A DNA stretch of 64,000 nt from Xylocopa sonorina (GCF_050948175.1 NC_135203.1:3658001-3722000), one strand, 5' to 3'; shown: positions 34,887 to 48,717, counted from the first letter of the stretch. Notes: generated by a model from the sequence alone, not told the origin. Numbers and translations are program-made.

Positions 34887-37800
34887 GAGCCCCGTATGCT
34901 TGATCGCCAAAGCTCTCGCCTCTCCTCTGTGCATCTGGAGCCTCGTATCGCACGGCCACCCTAATTAACCGCGTATAAATCAACCCCCGCGCAATGGCAC
35001 CAAGAGAGCGCAGCTCCCGTACGGAGAACCCAGCGCGAACTGACGCGGTTCCCGCCTCTGCGGACTGTTTAACCCACGAAGCCACCGGTTTTACCGCTCG
35101 AAGCGGCTCTACAGGACTATAGCGCGTGTCATTGATGTGAACGCAGACCTGCGGTTGCGTTCAACATCCCCTCTCTTAGCTGTTCTTGAACATCGTGTAT
35201 ATGCGCTACGTGCAGACCGATCGAAAGCATTTTTTTTCTTTTCCACCGCGCTTTCCCCTCCCCCGCGGCCCTTGCGTTCTCTGAGGCACATGTAGCAACG
35301 TTTGTTGATAAAATTATGCAAGTATGTTGTGATTATGACGAAACGGTGAGTAACGCGGATCGCACTGTGTCAGACACTGGGGCTGGCAATGGCCAATCTT
35401 TCTTTCACCGCTGTCGATAAACCATCTTCTTATGACGCGCTATGGATGTTAAAAATTACATTTTTTTTTTATATGTAAACTGCAATAGGAGAGTCGTTTG
35501 AAAGAGTTATATATGGAAATCGTAGGTGCCAAGTGTTAGACGCGAAAGTTTGAACGATTTTTAGGGGATGAATTTGAGAATAGACAACGTCTAGACAATT
35601 TGAAGCGAGCTCTTGTTTCGTGTTGTGAAACACCCTGTACCGTCTTCGAATGCGAGCTGCTCCGTTTTATTGCTATTTAATCCTAAGTAGATTTGCTGTT
35701 TAAGCGAGATAAACACTCTATTGTGTATAGCTACTGGATGTGATTACATGTAAAGGCGCGTATGATACATGTCTGACTTCGGTCTTCTGAATCTACTGAA
35801 CGTCCTCGACCTTTTAAGAAGCGATCAGAGTAAGGAGATACGCGAACTTTCACGCCAGATCATTTTGTATACCCATCATAAAGTTCATTTATGCGATCGC
35901 AATTTAATCGTTTCGTTTAGTCGGTATATTTACAGAAAAAGTAAAAAATATATCTATCACGTCGAATCCACGGAACACATGAAATTATTACGAAAGAATT
36001 CGTATTACTGTGAACAGATAAGACACAGTTCCGGATGATCATTCGTTCAACAAACTGGACGTGATAATTCTCTTGAATATTCTCAATTGCTCGAAACTTC
36101 ACCTTCGATTTTCCTCCGCATCGACCATTCGTATATTTACCCGCCTCTTCCAACATCACGTGCGCCTCGCTGTGCACACTCACATCTGCAAGTATGATTC
36201 ATTTGGGTTCTCTCTTTTTTCTTTCTTCTCGTACCGACAATTAACTTTCAACCAGGCCATTATCTCGCGAACGATACAAGTGGCGTTCGAAATATTTATC
36301 TGGGACTGTAAATAAAAGTCGCGAAGAGATAGAGGAACGCGACGGGTCCGCGCTGATCCGGCGCGCGTTTTCTGCGTTCGTGCGCAGCGGAGGCCCGCCA
36401 CCGCGACGAGAACGCAGACATTAATTTCAATTCATCGTCTATTACCGCTTCTCAGTTGACCTGTGCCATCTAATTGAAACGAAAGACACCGAGCGTTTCT
36501 CGCGCGATCGAATCGACGAGGGGAACGAAAAAAACGAACCGCTGAGAAAGACGTGTCCGAAGCGATGGAACTCCCCTCTGGATCTCGTCGTTTTTTCATC
36601 GTAGACTCGTTTCATCGTGAACAACGTCTCGAGCAACGGTACGATTAAGCCTCTGTCGCACAAAAGAAAGGACGCTGCAGCGAGCGTCAGGTTTGGCAGA
36701 TGTCGTGGACGTCTTTAGAAAAGAAGACGGACGAGCGAATGGTCGATACGACGAAGCATCCGAATCACCTCGTACATGATTCATTACTTCGTAATTCTCG
36801 AAAGTCTTCTTCGTGAGTTTTGAGGGTTTAATGCATGCGCGTGTAACTTGAAAATGGTGATTTTCTGGGATACAAGTTTTGCAGAAGAGCACTAGATACC
36901 GGAAGATATTCGTGGCAACATCCGTTACTCGAACGAACGCACTTGTGACCGAGGCTTTAACGTTCTCCAGTCGAGATGACTGTTTCGTGTCTGGTTCTAT
37001 TCGCAGGTAAAATCACGTCGATGTATCGGCTTCGTCGCGCCCCAATGCACAGCTCTACGATGAGTCAGCCGATTCCGCAATGTGAGCAATTTTTGTAAGC
37101 CATTAAACGTTACAGAACTTTACTCGACTCGTTACCAGACGCGCGTAATACGTATTTTACGTGTCGTTAAAGAAGCGCGGTGTTTTAACGCCATTTCCCA
37201 GCCTTGAAATTTGGTCTTAAGATAATCTCGAAAAAGTCCTCGCTCGAATAGAAGACGACGGTGACATTGCCATTGCATATTTCACTGCGACGGTTAATCG
37301 TTCGAGCATTCAAGGAATTTGCGATTATCATGATATGAATTAAAAAAAACTCGCATAATTGCTTTAAAATTAGCAGTAATTGAAAAAAATGGTGGAACGC
37401 CGTGATTTTTTCTAGTATTATGGAAACTGCAAAAAATGGCATAAATTAAGATACAGTTAAAAATAGGAAATTTCCACGATGCTGAGTTGTTTTCCTAATG
37501 CTAATTAAAAACTTCTTAAATGGTCGGATTTTCTTCTTCGCTGTGTTTTACAAAGTCCAAGAGCAAGATATCGAGCAAAACCTGGTAAAACTGTTTTTGC
37601 TCTACTTACGTACCAGTAATATCTTTCTCAATTTGCATACGTCTAAAGGATTACTATACGCATTTCATTTCGCCAAGCTCGAAGACAAAAGTTTGCTACT
37701 TTAATTTTGTCCTTTTATCGTCTAACGACAAAACGATGACGTCGAAACTTGTTATAATTCGCGACACGGATTGAGAAAGTTCAACGTATCAAATGGCTGC

Positions 37801-40800
37801 GTTACCGCTTGTATGTTGCAACGTTACCATTCGAACAGGCTTCGTGGGTCGCCGTACAAGAGAAGATATATATCAATCTTGTTACCAGAACCGCAACTGT
37901 GAAAATATCGTTTCCGGCGTTTTAATCAAGCTATTTAAACGCGCACGGTTAATTCGATTCCACAATCGAATTCTTCCACGCGCTCATTCCTTTTTATTTA
38001 TCGAAAATTCTCATCTCAGGCGTTTGTTGCACAATTATGCAACTTAAGGATTTTAAATCCCTTCACTTTAAATGACGTCTCAGGCACGTCGCGTTATACT
38101 GAAATATTACTTCGACTGCAACGGTAACCGGAACAAATTTATGCGCTTTACACTGATTTGGGCTAAGATAAGTTACGTAAGGTGTAGTACTGCGTACAAT
38201 ACAGTGCAAAATTAGTTAAATATTATGTATGGCAATTAAATAATATCTTAGGATTGAACGAACGTGGTTAGCTCCAATTTGGAAATAAGAACGAGCCTCA
38301 GACGAGGCGCAGAGTAAAATAGAAATGACGTTTAAGAAATGTATGACACGTCCTACTTGGTAAGGTGTCCCCTTACGGAGGTGGTTTCTATAGAATAAAG
38401 AGTTAACAAAGTCGCTTACTTTGCTACGTCGGGTGTCTCACCTTGTACGTATAAGCGTATGACCCACATTGACCCGTCATACAACGCCTTGCGCCATTGT
38501 TCTTCCTCCCAATTAAAGTATTTTCCCCTTGGCCTTTTTTTGCTGGATTCAACAATGACTTTCTTTGACCATTTCTCTAGACTACACTGCAAAACGACGC
38601 TTTCTCTTCGTCATCGACACGGATAAAATTATATTTCGCAATATATCAACTTTCTCTATCGTTGAATATCACCGAGAGGGCTATCAATTTTGCTTCGAAT
38701 TTATTTTTATGCAGAGGAAAATAAATCCCATCTCGCCTGGTGATCTTTGAAAAAAATCTTTAGCGAACAGCAGAAAAAACACAGCAGCGGACAGAATTAT
38801 TGGTAACATATAAATATTACTGTGCGTGGCTTTCGCATTCCTATTATTCCATATAATTTACATATCCATGATGAATTTACTGTTGTTATTTTCCGTAAAA
38901 TACAACTTCTTCCCTGGGAAATTATGATGTTTCTGTATCTGCCGCCGTGCATATTTTTAGAGATGATTGCTCGACTATCATCTACAATTCACCACAGTCG
39001 AACGGTTACTTTAAATTTCATTTTTTCCTCGTGCCACAGCGTTCGAAGCAAAATATTCGGATAACATTTTTGATTAATGTCTAGTGAATATTTTAAACCG
39101 ATCCTGTTCGCAGTCAAGGATAAGAATCCATATCGAGACATAAAAGGGTAAACACCTAAAAAACGTAACCGTTCAGCAACTGGTAATAACAGGAACCTGA
39201 TTTAAACACTAAGAAATCGTGTCTGAAATGAAATTCGATCAAGAGCTACAAGATGAAACGATGGAACAACAAGGAAGGCTTCCACGATGGGAGTCGCTCG
39301 GTACTCTCCCAGAAGTTTATTAGTTTCGCACTAACGAACGTGTACTTGAAACTATTCCTCGCGTATTCTGTTGCGTGAAATCGTACGCTCCTTTTGATAC
39401 GCACAATTTAACCATGAACGAACTGCTTCCGTCTAGAGATGTTACGAGACAATACGCGATCTCATTGTCGCGAGAAGATCAATTTGCAATACGTATCCAG
39501 TTATTCGAAATGAAATTAATCATTTTATATCTCTCGCAACGACTTCCGCAACGTTCGAGGAGTATATTTACACGTGATACTGTTACACATTGTATAAGAC
39601 GCGTAATTTGTACTTGAAATGAACGGGATAGGTTTAGGTGTGGATTCAATGTGAATTCAACGGAGGCACACAGACGAACGCGAACCGATGTGCCCAGTGT
39701 CCTTCTCGCCTCGCAATAGCTCGGTTTAAATACGATACGACGCTTTTGTTGGTAGAAGAATTAGAAAATCCTTGGAGAATAGTGTCGAAGCTAAAAGAGG
39801 TAACGTATAAATTACGATTTCAATTTAATTCTCATATTTTGACTCTGGTTAGCCTTCCGCTTTAGATTGAAGCTTAAATTCATGTGTAAATTTTACTTAG
39901 AGTTCTGTTTGATTGTACATTGATTCATAAACTACGATTATTGAAGCTTTAACTATCAAGAATCAATGCTGCCTTTCAATTTCCATTTTTACGAAGCAGG
40001 TTACTCTATCCATCATGGCGGCCAGTGGTTTCCGGGGTGCAATTCCAGGTAGTTCTACCGGAACCGTTGCAAGCGTGTCCTTAGGCCTATGATGAGTCAG
40101 TGATTGTCGATTAAGAGAGTCAGGGTGTTATAATACGTGTCCCTGCAAATTGCACGGCAATAGAACTTCGAAGGCACCAATAGCAATATTGGTTTGCGAA
40201 TACGTCGTAAAATTTCTCCGATTCAAAGCCCTGTAAACTAACGGATCGCAGGTATTCGAATTACAAAGGCGGTCTTTAGAATCCTAACAGTAAAAACATA
40301 ACGCTAAGTGTATAGAGCGTAAGAATACAATGTTCCGCGCGCAACATTGTATGCAAATTAAGGCAACGAGCAATTTAAGTTAATTGATGCATTGTTCCTG
40401 TTACTCCGACGCGATTCGTTTTCGGGTAAAAGTAACAGAAGGCAGGGAGGGACGGTACGATCTTGATGGAATAATGGACTGTTTTTTATACAGTGCCGGG
40501 CATGGTTTTGTCTAAAAATAACGTAATACGCCTCCATGAAATAGCTCGCGATGAAAGCTTCGAAAGGAGACGAAAATATTTACCTCGAACTCGATTTTAA
40601 CGCGCAAATGCAACACACAACTCACAGGTTGTTAGGATACGCGATGACTAAAGCTGATCTAAAAAAAATGTAATCTACGTCGTTTAACTTAATCAAACTT
40701 GGAGACCAGACGGTGCTATGCGGTGGCTGTAAACATGTACACGAAATGGTCGTTCTCGCGAGAAAAAGCAGTCAGGTTTTTCATTTAGTGGCAGCGATTT

Positions 40801-43800
40801 TGATATGAGACAACATACAAATCATTTTTGACAGTGCTACACAATAAGTATCGAAGAAGTTTACGTAATCCGCACAATAAATAATTGTGTTTACGGACTA
40901 GGTGAGCAAACGTGTAGCCTCTCGGTAGGGAAACACGTGTTTGCTTTGATAAACGGAATTTAAAGAGGTCAGACAGCAAAGGAATTAGTAAGTCGAGCGC
41001 AATATGAACAATATGAAAGTTTTACGTGCACGGTGTCGCGTAAGGAGGCTTAGATAAAGTTTATCTATGGTACTGCCGATGAGCTAATAGATATATCTAT
41101 TTCTGTCTAAGAAATATATATGCAACAATGATTATACAGTAAAATAAAATCTTAACATGTGAAGCTATTTACAAACGGACGCAGACGTCGTTATGAAACT
41201 TGGATTCACTTTTCAATTTTGAAGTAGCTTGAAGTTTCCACAATGACTGCAAAAATTCATTTTTTCTGCAGTGAAGCTTGAAAAAGATTTGTAAAACATA
41301 AGATTCTCGGACGTGATACAGAAAAAAACTGTACACTAATCTGTTTTCCGATCACTGAAACTCATTAGAACACGTTAGAGATCTAATATATTCCTTGCTC
41401 GAAATGAAGCAAATATCCCACGTAGAACGTGCCTATCCGCATTATCTTTAATAAGATGTTTTTATGAATAGCAAACAGAGACTGATCCTGCATTTCTACC
41501 TGAAACGAACAACGTCGTGATTCGTCCCTTGACAAACAGGAACGAGCGCTATATTTAAAGGCGTAAATCATTTGACAAGCCTTCGCGTTATCTGCAGAGA
41601 ATGCACGTCGAAATTGCGTCTATCTTGTTTTCCGCGAGTTTCGTGCTTCGTATCGTTCGGTACGGCAACGCCATTGCTAACAGACAGAAATTCAACGCTA
41701 AGTAGCAGGATTGACAGCTTCACAGGTTCCCACCGTCGTTTCCAAGCGTGAAGAGCTCCCAGCACCGAACACGTAAGAAAGACGCGACTCACCCAGTGCA
41801 TTTTCGTGCTCCTTGAATTCTCCGCGGATCCGCGGAAGCGGAAGACGCAACCAACCCGCACGTACACGGGTAAACGCATTAATAATTCATTTTTATATAA
41901 CGTATGATTGAAGTTATGTCAAGTATAGAATTTGGTAGAGGCTAATGAAGTTAACCAGCAAGCACCAAGGAAGTAGTAGGTCATGAACGGTATCTGCAAA
42001 GGTGTTTGACAGGATTTATTTGATAAAAAGTAGAATTTTTTAATTTCTGTAATTTTTGCTTCGAAATGTGGAGAGGGAACCTGCGAAGTTTCTTCTCAGA
42101 TTAATAATTCAAAAGATAGGATACAGGATCTTATAAGATAGATGCTTTAGCCACATACCTCCTCGATGATCTGTGTATCATTTTTGGACGATGAAATCAC
42201 TGGGAGACACTCTAGAAATCACGAGGTGATAAAGAAAAAGTGACGATGATATAATTGATAATAGATATCAGACACTGTGGATGTGATTGACAGATCGATA
42301 AAAAGAAAATTACACGGAATTTCAAAATGTTACTTGTTCTATACGATCAAACGAATAATCATCCGTAACATCTACTTAATTAAGGGGGGTAATCGCGCGA
42401 ACGTCTCTGAAAATGAGCATCTTTCACGAGTTTCTTTTTTTTTTTGCATTGAAAAGTACATACACTTCACGCTTCACATATTAGATTATTAATACGCTAC
42501 TGACATTAGCGCATCGTTGCATCCAACAATGAAATATATGTACCTTATAGACATGTTAATGAGAAGTCACTTTCAGAAATTCATTCCTCGCGTTGACGTA
42601 ATTGCGCTTGTTGTAATCGTCAGAAATAGACACATATAATTATTTTTATTTTATCTCTTGTTTATTTCGCTGATTGTAGACGAGGAAAAAAAAAAGAGGT
42701 GATCGTTCAATTAGAGGTCCAGATTTTATGTAAAATGTTTTACTCTAATTTGATGATAATAGAAGACTGCAGATATTTATACCAACAGTTAAGAAATATC
42801 GAGAACGATAGTCCTTCCAGATGATAGTTCAGGTATGATATTTCTTTTATATGTAGTACACATTGCGTACAGATAGATGTTTCCATGTACTGGTAGATAG
42901 GCATTTTTAAATATTAATTGCTCGCCTTGATTCTTCTTTTTCTAGGTTTTCTATGAAATAAACTACATTTTGCAAAAATATCTGCTATTTAAACATATAC
43001 GCTCGGTACGATATGTTTTATGCATTTAGAATGTGGTAGTAACAACGGAGGAAGTTTATATAAAAGATCTACATATAAGTCTGTGTTAATCTACTTATCA
43101 TTTTCTGGGAAATCATGCCAATCAACTTGAAAAGTATCGTACATTCTAGAAACTTTACTCCAAGTTTCGTATTGCATCTTTTTATTGCTAGATGTAAGCT
43201 TAACTTCAAATCCGAGTAGAATGTTCTCTCAGAATTTACAGATTGTTGCAGCGCACAGAATACTTTTACAAACAGTACACATACGTTAATCAAACATTGG
43301 ACACGTAGAAGACGGTCTCTTTCAGTTAAATTCCAACGTCAATATCGGAATACCATCCATATCTTTGATTAAAACGATAAAAGAATGATCATTTCCGTTG
43401 CGCAGAAAGTTTCTATCAAAGTTTCCGCTACCACAGATCAAATTAATCTTGACGTAGCTCCGTGGGTTTCTGTGGTGGGATCTTTTCGATAAGAGATAGA
43501 CGTATAATCTCTTCCTGATTATGACTCTGTGTGGGTTCTGGCCAGCTCAGAGCAAACAATAAATACGTGCGTCCTTCGTAATAAATTCTAGACGAATATC
43601 TGCTCTATTTTTATATTTAGAAAAATTACCCATTTTTCGTGAGAATTAAACACACGCGATGATACCACCCAACGAGGAATCTTATCATTACCACGAAGTA
43701 TCACAGCTTAGTTTAATTAAAGCAAGTTTCTACTGATTACATCATCGATTTAAAATGCAATCAGGGAAAGAATAAGGAAAGGAATTACGTTCCAATTCTG

Positions 43801-46770
43801 TGACAAGACTTCCTCAAGCACTAATGACCTTACATAGCCTACCCACGAAAAAATGGTGATCTCAGACGCGTTTCAAACGAACCTCTAGGTCATCGGGAAC
43901 GCACCAGCTTGGCTGTTATCTGGAAGGTCCATGGCTCACCAGAGTCACGAATATATATTCACGTAACAACACTTTGCGTTACGCATTCTTTTTTCTTATT
44001 ATTAAGAATATACTATTTACGTGTAACACGTACAATAATAACAAGTAAATAACAAGTACACTCATACTTTAATCTCACACATAACTATAACGCTGAGTTC
44101 GAATTGAAATTCACTGAATAATTCTGCATTCGTAATCAGTTACAATCAGCGCTAAAAGGGGGATCCTGTTTTCCTGCGACGCAGCGTCTTTTGCGTGCGA
44201 TATTATGCAACGCGTGACGTCAGGATTCGTCTATCAGTCGAACGGAAATCGTTGAACCTGCTGAAATATACGGAGAGGTGACCAACTCGCGAATAAATCG
44301 AGCTACACCGCATCTCCGGCTCGGTAGTAGAAAAAGAGAGAAGAAACGAAGGTTTCGCGGCCGGAGGTTAGTCAACCGGATACCGTTCTTCCTTTCACAT
44401 CGTCTCCCTTGTTCCGCGAAGGTCATCCGGTTTTAAATGCGGAATCGCTGATCCGCACAGGCGTCATTTCGAGCAACAAGAGGCTGCGATACTTCCTGCG
44501 ATTTACCTTGCGCCAGGATAAAACCTGCGCAGATGGTTCGCCAGCAACGCGCGAGCGCCATTTCGCGTGGCCACTTTCCTCCGTGTTTCCCAGTCTTCCT
44601 CGATGTCCCAGCGATTTCACGATCTTCCATCGTTGACCCTGCGATCGACGTTCGAATCGAGCACGTGAAGATAACAATGATCGATGTAACTTTACATTGC
44701 TCATGAGGTTACAGTTTATTCCAGTTGGATATTTTGCTGATGTATTTCTATTTTTTCCGCCGATTTCTTCAATCTCGATACGTTCATCGAAGCTATCGAT
44801 ATAAGGGGATTTTGTAGTGACATGCGTTTAAAAAATGTTCCAAGTCCATAACTTTCGATATGTCACGTGAACAGTGAACTCTATAAAATGCAGTTCCAGT
44901 TGGTTTTTGCATTTTCATTGATAGTCAACTACATGTGAATTAATGTAGGGGCGGAGCTTTTTATTAACTCGCATATAAGAGATTGAACTCAACTTTCGTT
45001 TCGTCTAAAGTTTAACAATTCATTGTTCACTTTCTCTTCTCTATATACGTCTAATTCGATTCGTTTAAGTAATTACGAAACGATAATAAAAGCTGAATCA
45101 TTTAAATACCTAACAAAATGTTACTCTCGATTCGTTGTTTTTACAGCCGTGGGAATGATTGAATATTTAAGACAGACCATCGCGAGCAAGCGGTACGACA
45201 GGCTGACTAATGAACGTCTGAATCTCCTTACAGGGGACAAGATCAGAATGTACGTTGAATTGATCAGAATTGGTACGTTGATTACTAGGCGTGAATCTAC
45301 CTTTGCGTGGACACATCGATCATCTCGATTAATTGCCGACAATAATCAATTGATTATCAGTGATTTCTCGGTAATGACATACAAATTACAGTATCGCGCC
45401 ACGATCGTCCCTGACCATTGAAATCGTGTTAATCGTAGAACGGCTTCGGAATCGTTCCACAAGCGCCGTACGATTTGTTAAAACAATTTGAACGTCGCTA
45501 TTGGCGCCGTAAGCTGGTCTTATCTGGATTCGACAGACCAAGTTAAATGCATCATACATCGCCGATTCGAGCGACGTTTCCCGCAATACAAACGCGTCTC
45601 GTTAAACCTAAGTCGTGGCGTGTTAGCGTTGTTCGTCGCGAGGCGAGGAGTGCAAATATAAATCGAAACGGATGCATCATATGGAATAATAAATAAACGA
45701 TTCGTAATTCGATTTTGAAATGGATGTTTCGAAATTTTGAGAAAAGAAAGAGGCTCTCTTTTGATTACAGGTCCTGTAGAAGTAACCGAGTGCCCCAATC
45801 TTGTAGATTTATGAAGCACCACGCTGTTGACCCCAAAAAGGGAACATTAATAAAGAAGACATTTTTCTAACTCACATAGACAATCTTCACGATACTTAAT
45901 ACATACTGTTGCGAAGTGTTTGTCTAATTATGTAAATTGCGGTGAAGCACACGGGTCAAATTGAATAAAATTATGACGTACTGTAGGATACTCTCATGGC
46001 CCAATTTATAGAGCACTGTCTACGAACTTGACTAATTTACATCATGAACTAGGTTCTGAATAACAAACTTATCGAGTGAAAATATAATGGTATAAATTTG
46101 CAACGTATTATTGATGTTCTGTATTCAAAATTCTTCCAGATCGATTGAATTCGACGAGTGGAAGCAACCTCTCGATTGTAAAGTTAATAAATATAACGGG
46201 TTACTTTCTCCTTCGACTTTTAAGGGAAGTGTTCAATATATGCAAGTGGAAAATATTTCGAAGAAAGGTAATAAGACGTATTTAAGTATACCTCTGCGGG
46301 TGGTTTATCTTATCGGTCTCTGAGTAATTTTCGCTGACTCGATACACGTGACCTACTGTTTTACGTTTCTTACGGTTAAAAGCAGAAGACCGTGCAAGTT
46401 TTTAGTTGCGAGCGAAATTAAACTCAGTCCTTGAACAACGAATGTGACAACATACAAATTCTTTTTATATTTTTCCTCGCGAAAGAAAGGTTTCGACGTA
46501 GCTACAATTATCAATGACATTGCGATAAAAATGCAAATATAAGTACGAACTTGTGACTGCGTTAGTTAATACTGTGCTCTCCATTCGAAAATAATATTTA
46601 CAAAAGTGCAAGAATCGAGACAAATATTTTGTTCCGTTTCAATTCAAAACAGTCTCGCTTGCGTAAAAGGTATTACGATGTTTACGAATTTATTTTCCGA
46701 CTATATATTTACGGGGACTTTTATATAATTTATTGTAGGATTAGAAGTTTAGTAATTCGTGCGGCACATT
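34887..46770. other. Intergenic region with no supported gene
   Basis: About 12 kb of AT-rich sequence. I read both strands and found only short, simple or low-quality open frames. Possible isolated elements are a - strand leader-like exon ending at 41793 (donor GTGAGT) and a + strand ATGGCGGC block near 40015. Both are listed among the findings. A stem-loop of the form GTAAGG/CCTTAC lies near 38359-38377. Confidence 0.45.
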
Positions 46771-47193
46771 GTAAATAAACGTATATTTATTAAAAGACTT
46801 TAATGCTTCTGTACTTCTTGTATAGCTACACGTAAGAGAGAGGCCAATGATACGATTGAAAGGTACTTGTACGTACAAGGCAGTACAAATATAATTAACA
46901 TTGTTAAACGTACATGGCGCGCGTGTAATATGCGAAAGGACAATGTATACTTGTCTGATTTACGTACCTACTACACCCGACATCTTTGTTCACTGCATCG
47001 GAATCACGCACTTCGTGATAAGAGGGAATAGTCTTTGATAGTTAAAAAACCTCTTCTTAATAAAAATTAACTTCCATAGTTTATGATCACCAAATGGAAA
47101 TAACTCATAGACAATGTACTGTACATATATACACAGACCTCCACGCAAAGTTATAATGGGGTACAAGTTATATTAATAATATTTATCACCCTT
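46771..47193 (-). other. Probable 3' UTR of CHMP6
   Basis: Follows the CHMP6 stop at 47194-47196. A canonical AATAAA on the - strand (TTTATT at 46784-46789) would give a 3' UTR of about 420 bases. A GATAAA variant closer to the stop (near 47180) could serve a shorter form. Confidence 0.35.
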
Positions 47194-47240
47194 TTATGCC
47201 TCCAAAGCGACAGGCTCGCGTGCTTTTTCTTTCGTACGTT
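47194..47240 (-). CDS. Vps20: CHMP6/Vps20, exon 4 (C-terminus)
   Basis: After acceptor ttttctaattttacag the exon supplies AA to complete a Glu codon, then reads RTKEKAREPVALEA and TAA. Insect Vps20 proteins end in a similar ERTKE...VALEA sequence (recalled), which supports splicing over the alternative of reading through the exon-3 donor into GNFVLLN and a stop at 47310. Confidence 0.8.
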
Positions 47241-47332
47241 CTGTAAAATTAGAAAAGAAAATCGGCTCGTTAAATAAGTTTTTAAATATATTCCATGTCT
47301 CATAAGAACTTAATTCAACAATACAAAGTTAC

Positions 47333-47766
47333 CTTTTTTCTTTTCTGGTAATTCCTCTGGCACCTCTGGCAATGTTACATTCTCTGGTACCTCTGGTAAT
47401 GTTACATTCTCTGGTACCTCTGGTGCATTCTCTTTGATGTCTGCCGCTAACAGAGCATCAAGCTCTGCCTCAACTTCACTCTCATCTTTCTCCGTAAGTT
47501 CTCCAGACAATATATCATCGATTTCTCTTTGTTTCTCGATCCCTTCTCTGGTCTCATCCATTACCTTCTCGATTTCATCAATGGACAACAAATCGTGTAG
47601 TTTCTTCAGTGCTGCATTGCCCACCTTTAGGCCATCTATAACCTTTATTTCTACTTGTGCGTACTCTAAATCGTGCACCATATGTTCTAGGTTCTCTAAC
47701 TGTCCATCAGTCTTCGATAGTATTTGTTCTTGGAACTTCTTCTTCCGCAAAAGAAGTAAAGCACGA
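47333..47766 (-). CDS. Vps20: CHMP6/Vps20, exon 3 (core helices and MIM2 region)
   Basis: Acceptor aacgtttctttcag, phase 2. Encodes residues from D59 to about 203: RALLLLRKKKFQEQIL (ESCRT-III core helix), a long helical region with DGLKVGNAALKKLH and SIDEIEKVMDE, and an acidic region. The last is a proline-rich tail with three PEVPE cores at about 174-178, 183-187 and 192-196, separated by 9-residue spacing. This tail is where CHMP6 carries its MIM2 motif for the Vps4 MIT domain; human CHMP6 has a single LPEVP/IPENVP-type region (recalled). The donor is AAA AAA G|GTAACT, phase 1. Confidence 0.92.
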
Positions 47767-47836
47767 CTGAAAGAAACGTTGCAATATGTAATAAATGTAT
47801 TAAAATGGTACGCAAGTGAAAATATTTGACGCTTAC

Positions 47837-47946
47837 TCTTTCTGTTTGTTTTGTATAAGTTTCTTCGCCATTAACCTCTCTTTCTCGAGATTTTGCTCGA
47901 TTCTTCGTTGGTACTGTTTGATTTTATCCCTGGTTTGCTTCAGTTG
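47837..47946 (-). CDS. Vps20: CHMP6/Vps20, exon 2
   Basis: Acceptor atgcttttttgcag, phase 0; encodes QLKQTRDKIKQYQRRIEQNL and EKERLMAKKLIQNKQK, the basic first helix of the ESCRT-III core. It ends at GA|GTAAGC, phase 2. The residues closely follow human CHMP6 QLKQQRDKLRQYQKRI (recalled). Confidence 0.92.
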
Positions 47947-48025
47947 CTGCAAAAAAGCATCAAACATAGCAATTAACGTTTAAAACAATAGTGGTTGAGG
48001 TTAGAAAATTTCTACGACAACTTAC

Positions 48026-48091
48026 CAATATAGCCTTGTCCTGTTCGGTGACACGACTCGGTGGCTTTTTCTTCGAAAACAAACTACCCAT
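48026..48091 (-). CDS. Vps20: CHMP6/Vps20, exon 1 with N-myristoylation signal
   Basis: The ATG (48089-48091) in context gaacgaaATGG starts MGSLFSKKKPPSRVTEQDKA. Human CHMP6 starts MGNLFGRKK...SRVTEQDKAIL (recalled), so the match fixes both identity and start. Gly2 is the N-myristoylation site that attaches CHMP6 to endosomal membranes. CHMP6 links ESCRT-II (Vps25) to ESCRT-III by seeding Snf7/CHMP4 polymers during multivesicular-body formation. The donor is ATA TTG|GTAAGT, phase 0. The four exons (66+110+434+47 nt) give 218 aa, slightly longer than human (about 201) because of the expanded C-terminal repeat. Confidence 0.93.
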
Positions 48092-48640
48092 TTCGTTCTA
48101 AATAATGGATAATTTTATTAATCAGATCGTCATAGAACGCTCGCGAAATAATACATGTCACGTTTGACAGTTACACCTTATCAGAAGGATGGACGACGCC
48201 ATGTTCAACTAATCGACTTTATCGATAGTCTCGTTTTCAACTTAAATTCAAAATTTAAATGGCAAAGTGTTTTGCCGCGCCGCGTTTTTTACTTCTATCG
48301 ATTGCAGAGTATTATTTTGCGAAGCGAAGTTTCCTGCCGTGAAATTTAGCAACGAAAACAAACGAGCAATAGTCATAAATAAATATAGAATTACTTTGCT
48401 AACATTTTATGTTATAATTGAACTATACAAGCAAGAGAATAAGATGATCGTAAAATCATATTTATTGCAATTTTAATGCACTTGATTACAGAGGGAAACA
48501 TCTAAAAATAAAAGAATATGTATTTAAAGGAAGTAAAGGAAGCTTAATAACACGGAACAAGTGTTTCTAATGGTACGAGGATCTGTGATATAAGAGCAGA
48601 AATAAGGAAAGAGAAACAACAAAGACGTTGGATTGAATTG
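48092..48640 (-). promoter_or_regulatory. Short space between CHMP6 start and the Musashi 3' end
   Basis: Contains the CHMP6 leader and presumably its promoter (48.1-48.4 kb, CpG-containing, without a clear TATA). The two - strand genes are head-to-tail here, with about 550 bases between the inferred Musashi poly(A) site and the CHMP6 ATG. No coding sequence is supported. Confidence 0.3.
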
Positions 48641-48664
48641 AACAATGTCCATTATATTATATAT

Positions 48665-48670
48665 TTTATT
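48665..48670 (-). terminator. Rbp6: Candidate distal poly(A) signal of Musashi/Rbp6
   Basis: AATAAA on the - strand (context gggAATAAAat) exactly where the pyrimidine-rich stretch on + stops and before the CHMP6 leader. Confidence 0.4.
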
Positions 48671-48717
48671 CCCACATACACACGGCACGTTGTGAACCTT
48701 TTCTTAAATATTAATAA

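Noticed and set aside
41568..41879. 103-codon - strand frame with a signal-peptide-like stretch after an internal Met
   Set aside because: The stretch spans a strong GTGAGT donor and the rest is unlike any secreted family. The donor reading is preferred.
47310..47332. CHMP6 ending in GNFVLLN by reading through the exon-3 donor
   Set aside because: Splicing at GTAACT to the exon at 47240 restores the family-typical basic tail ending VALEA in the correct phase.
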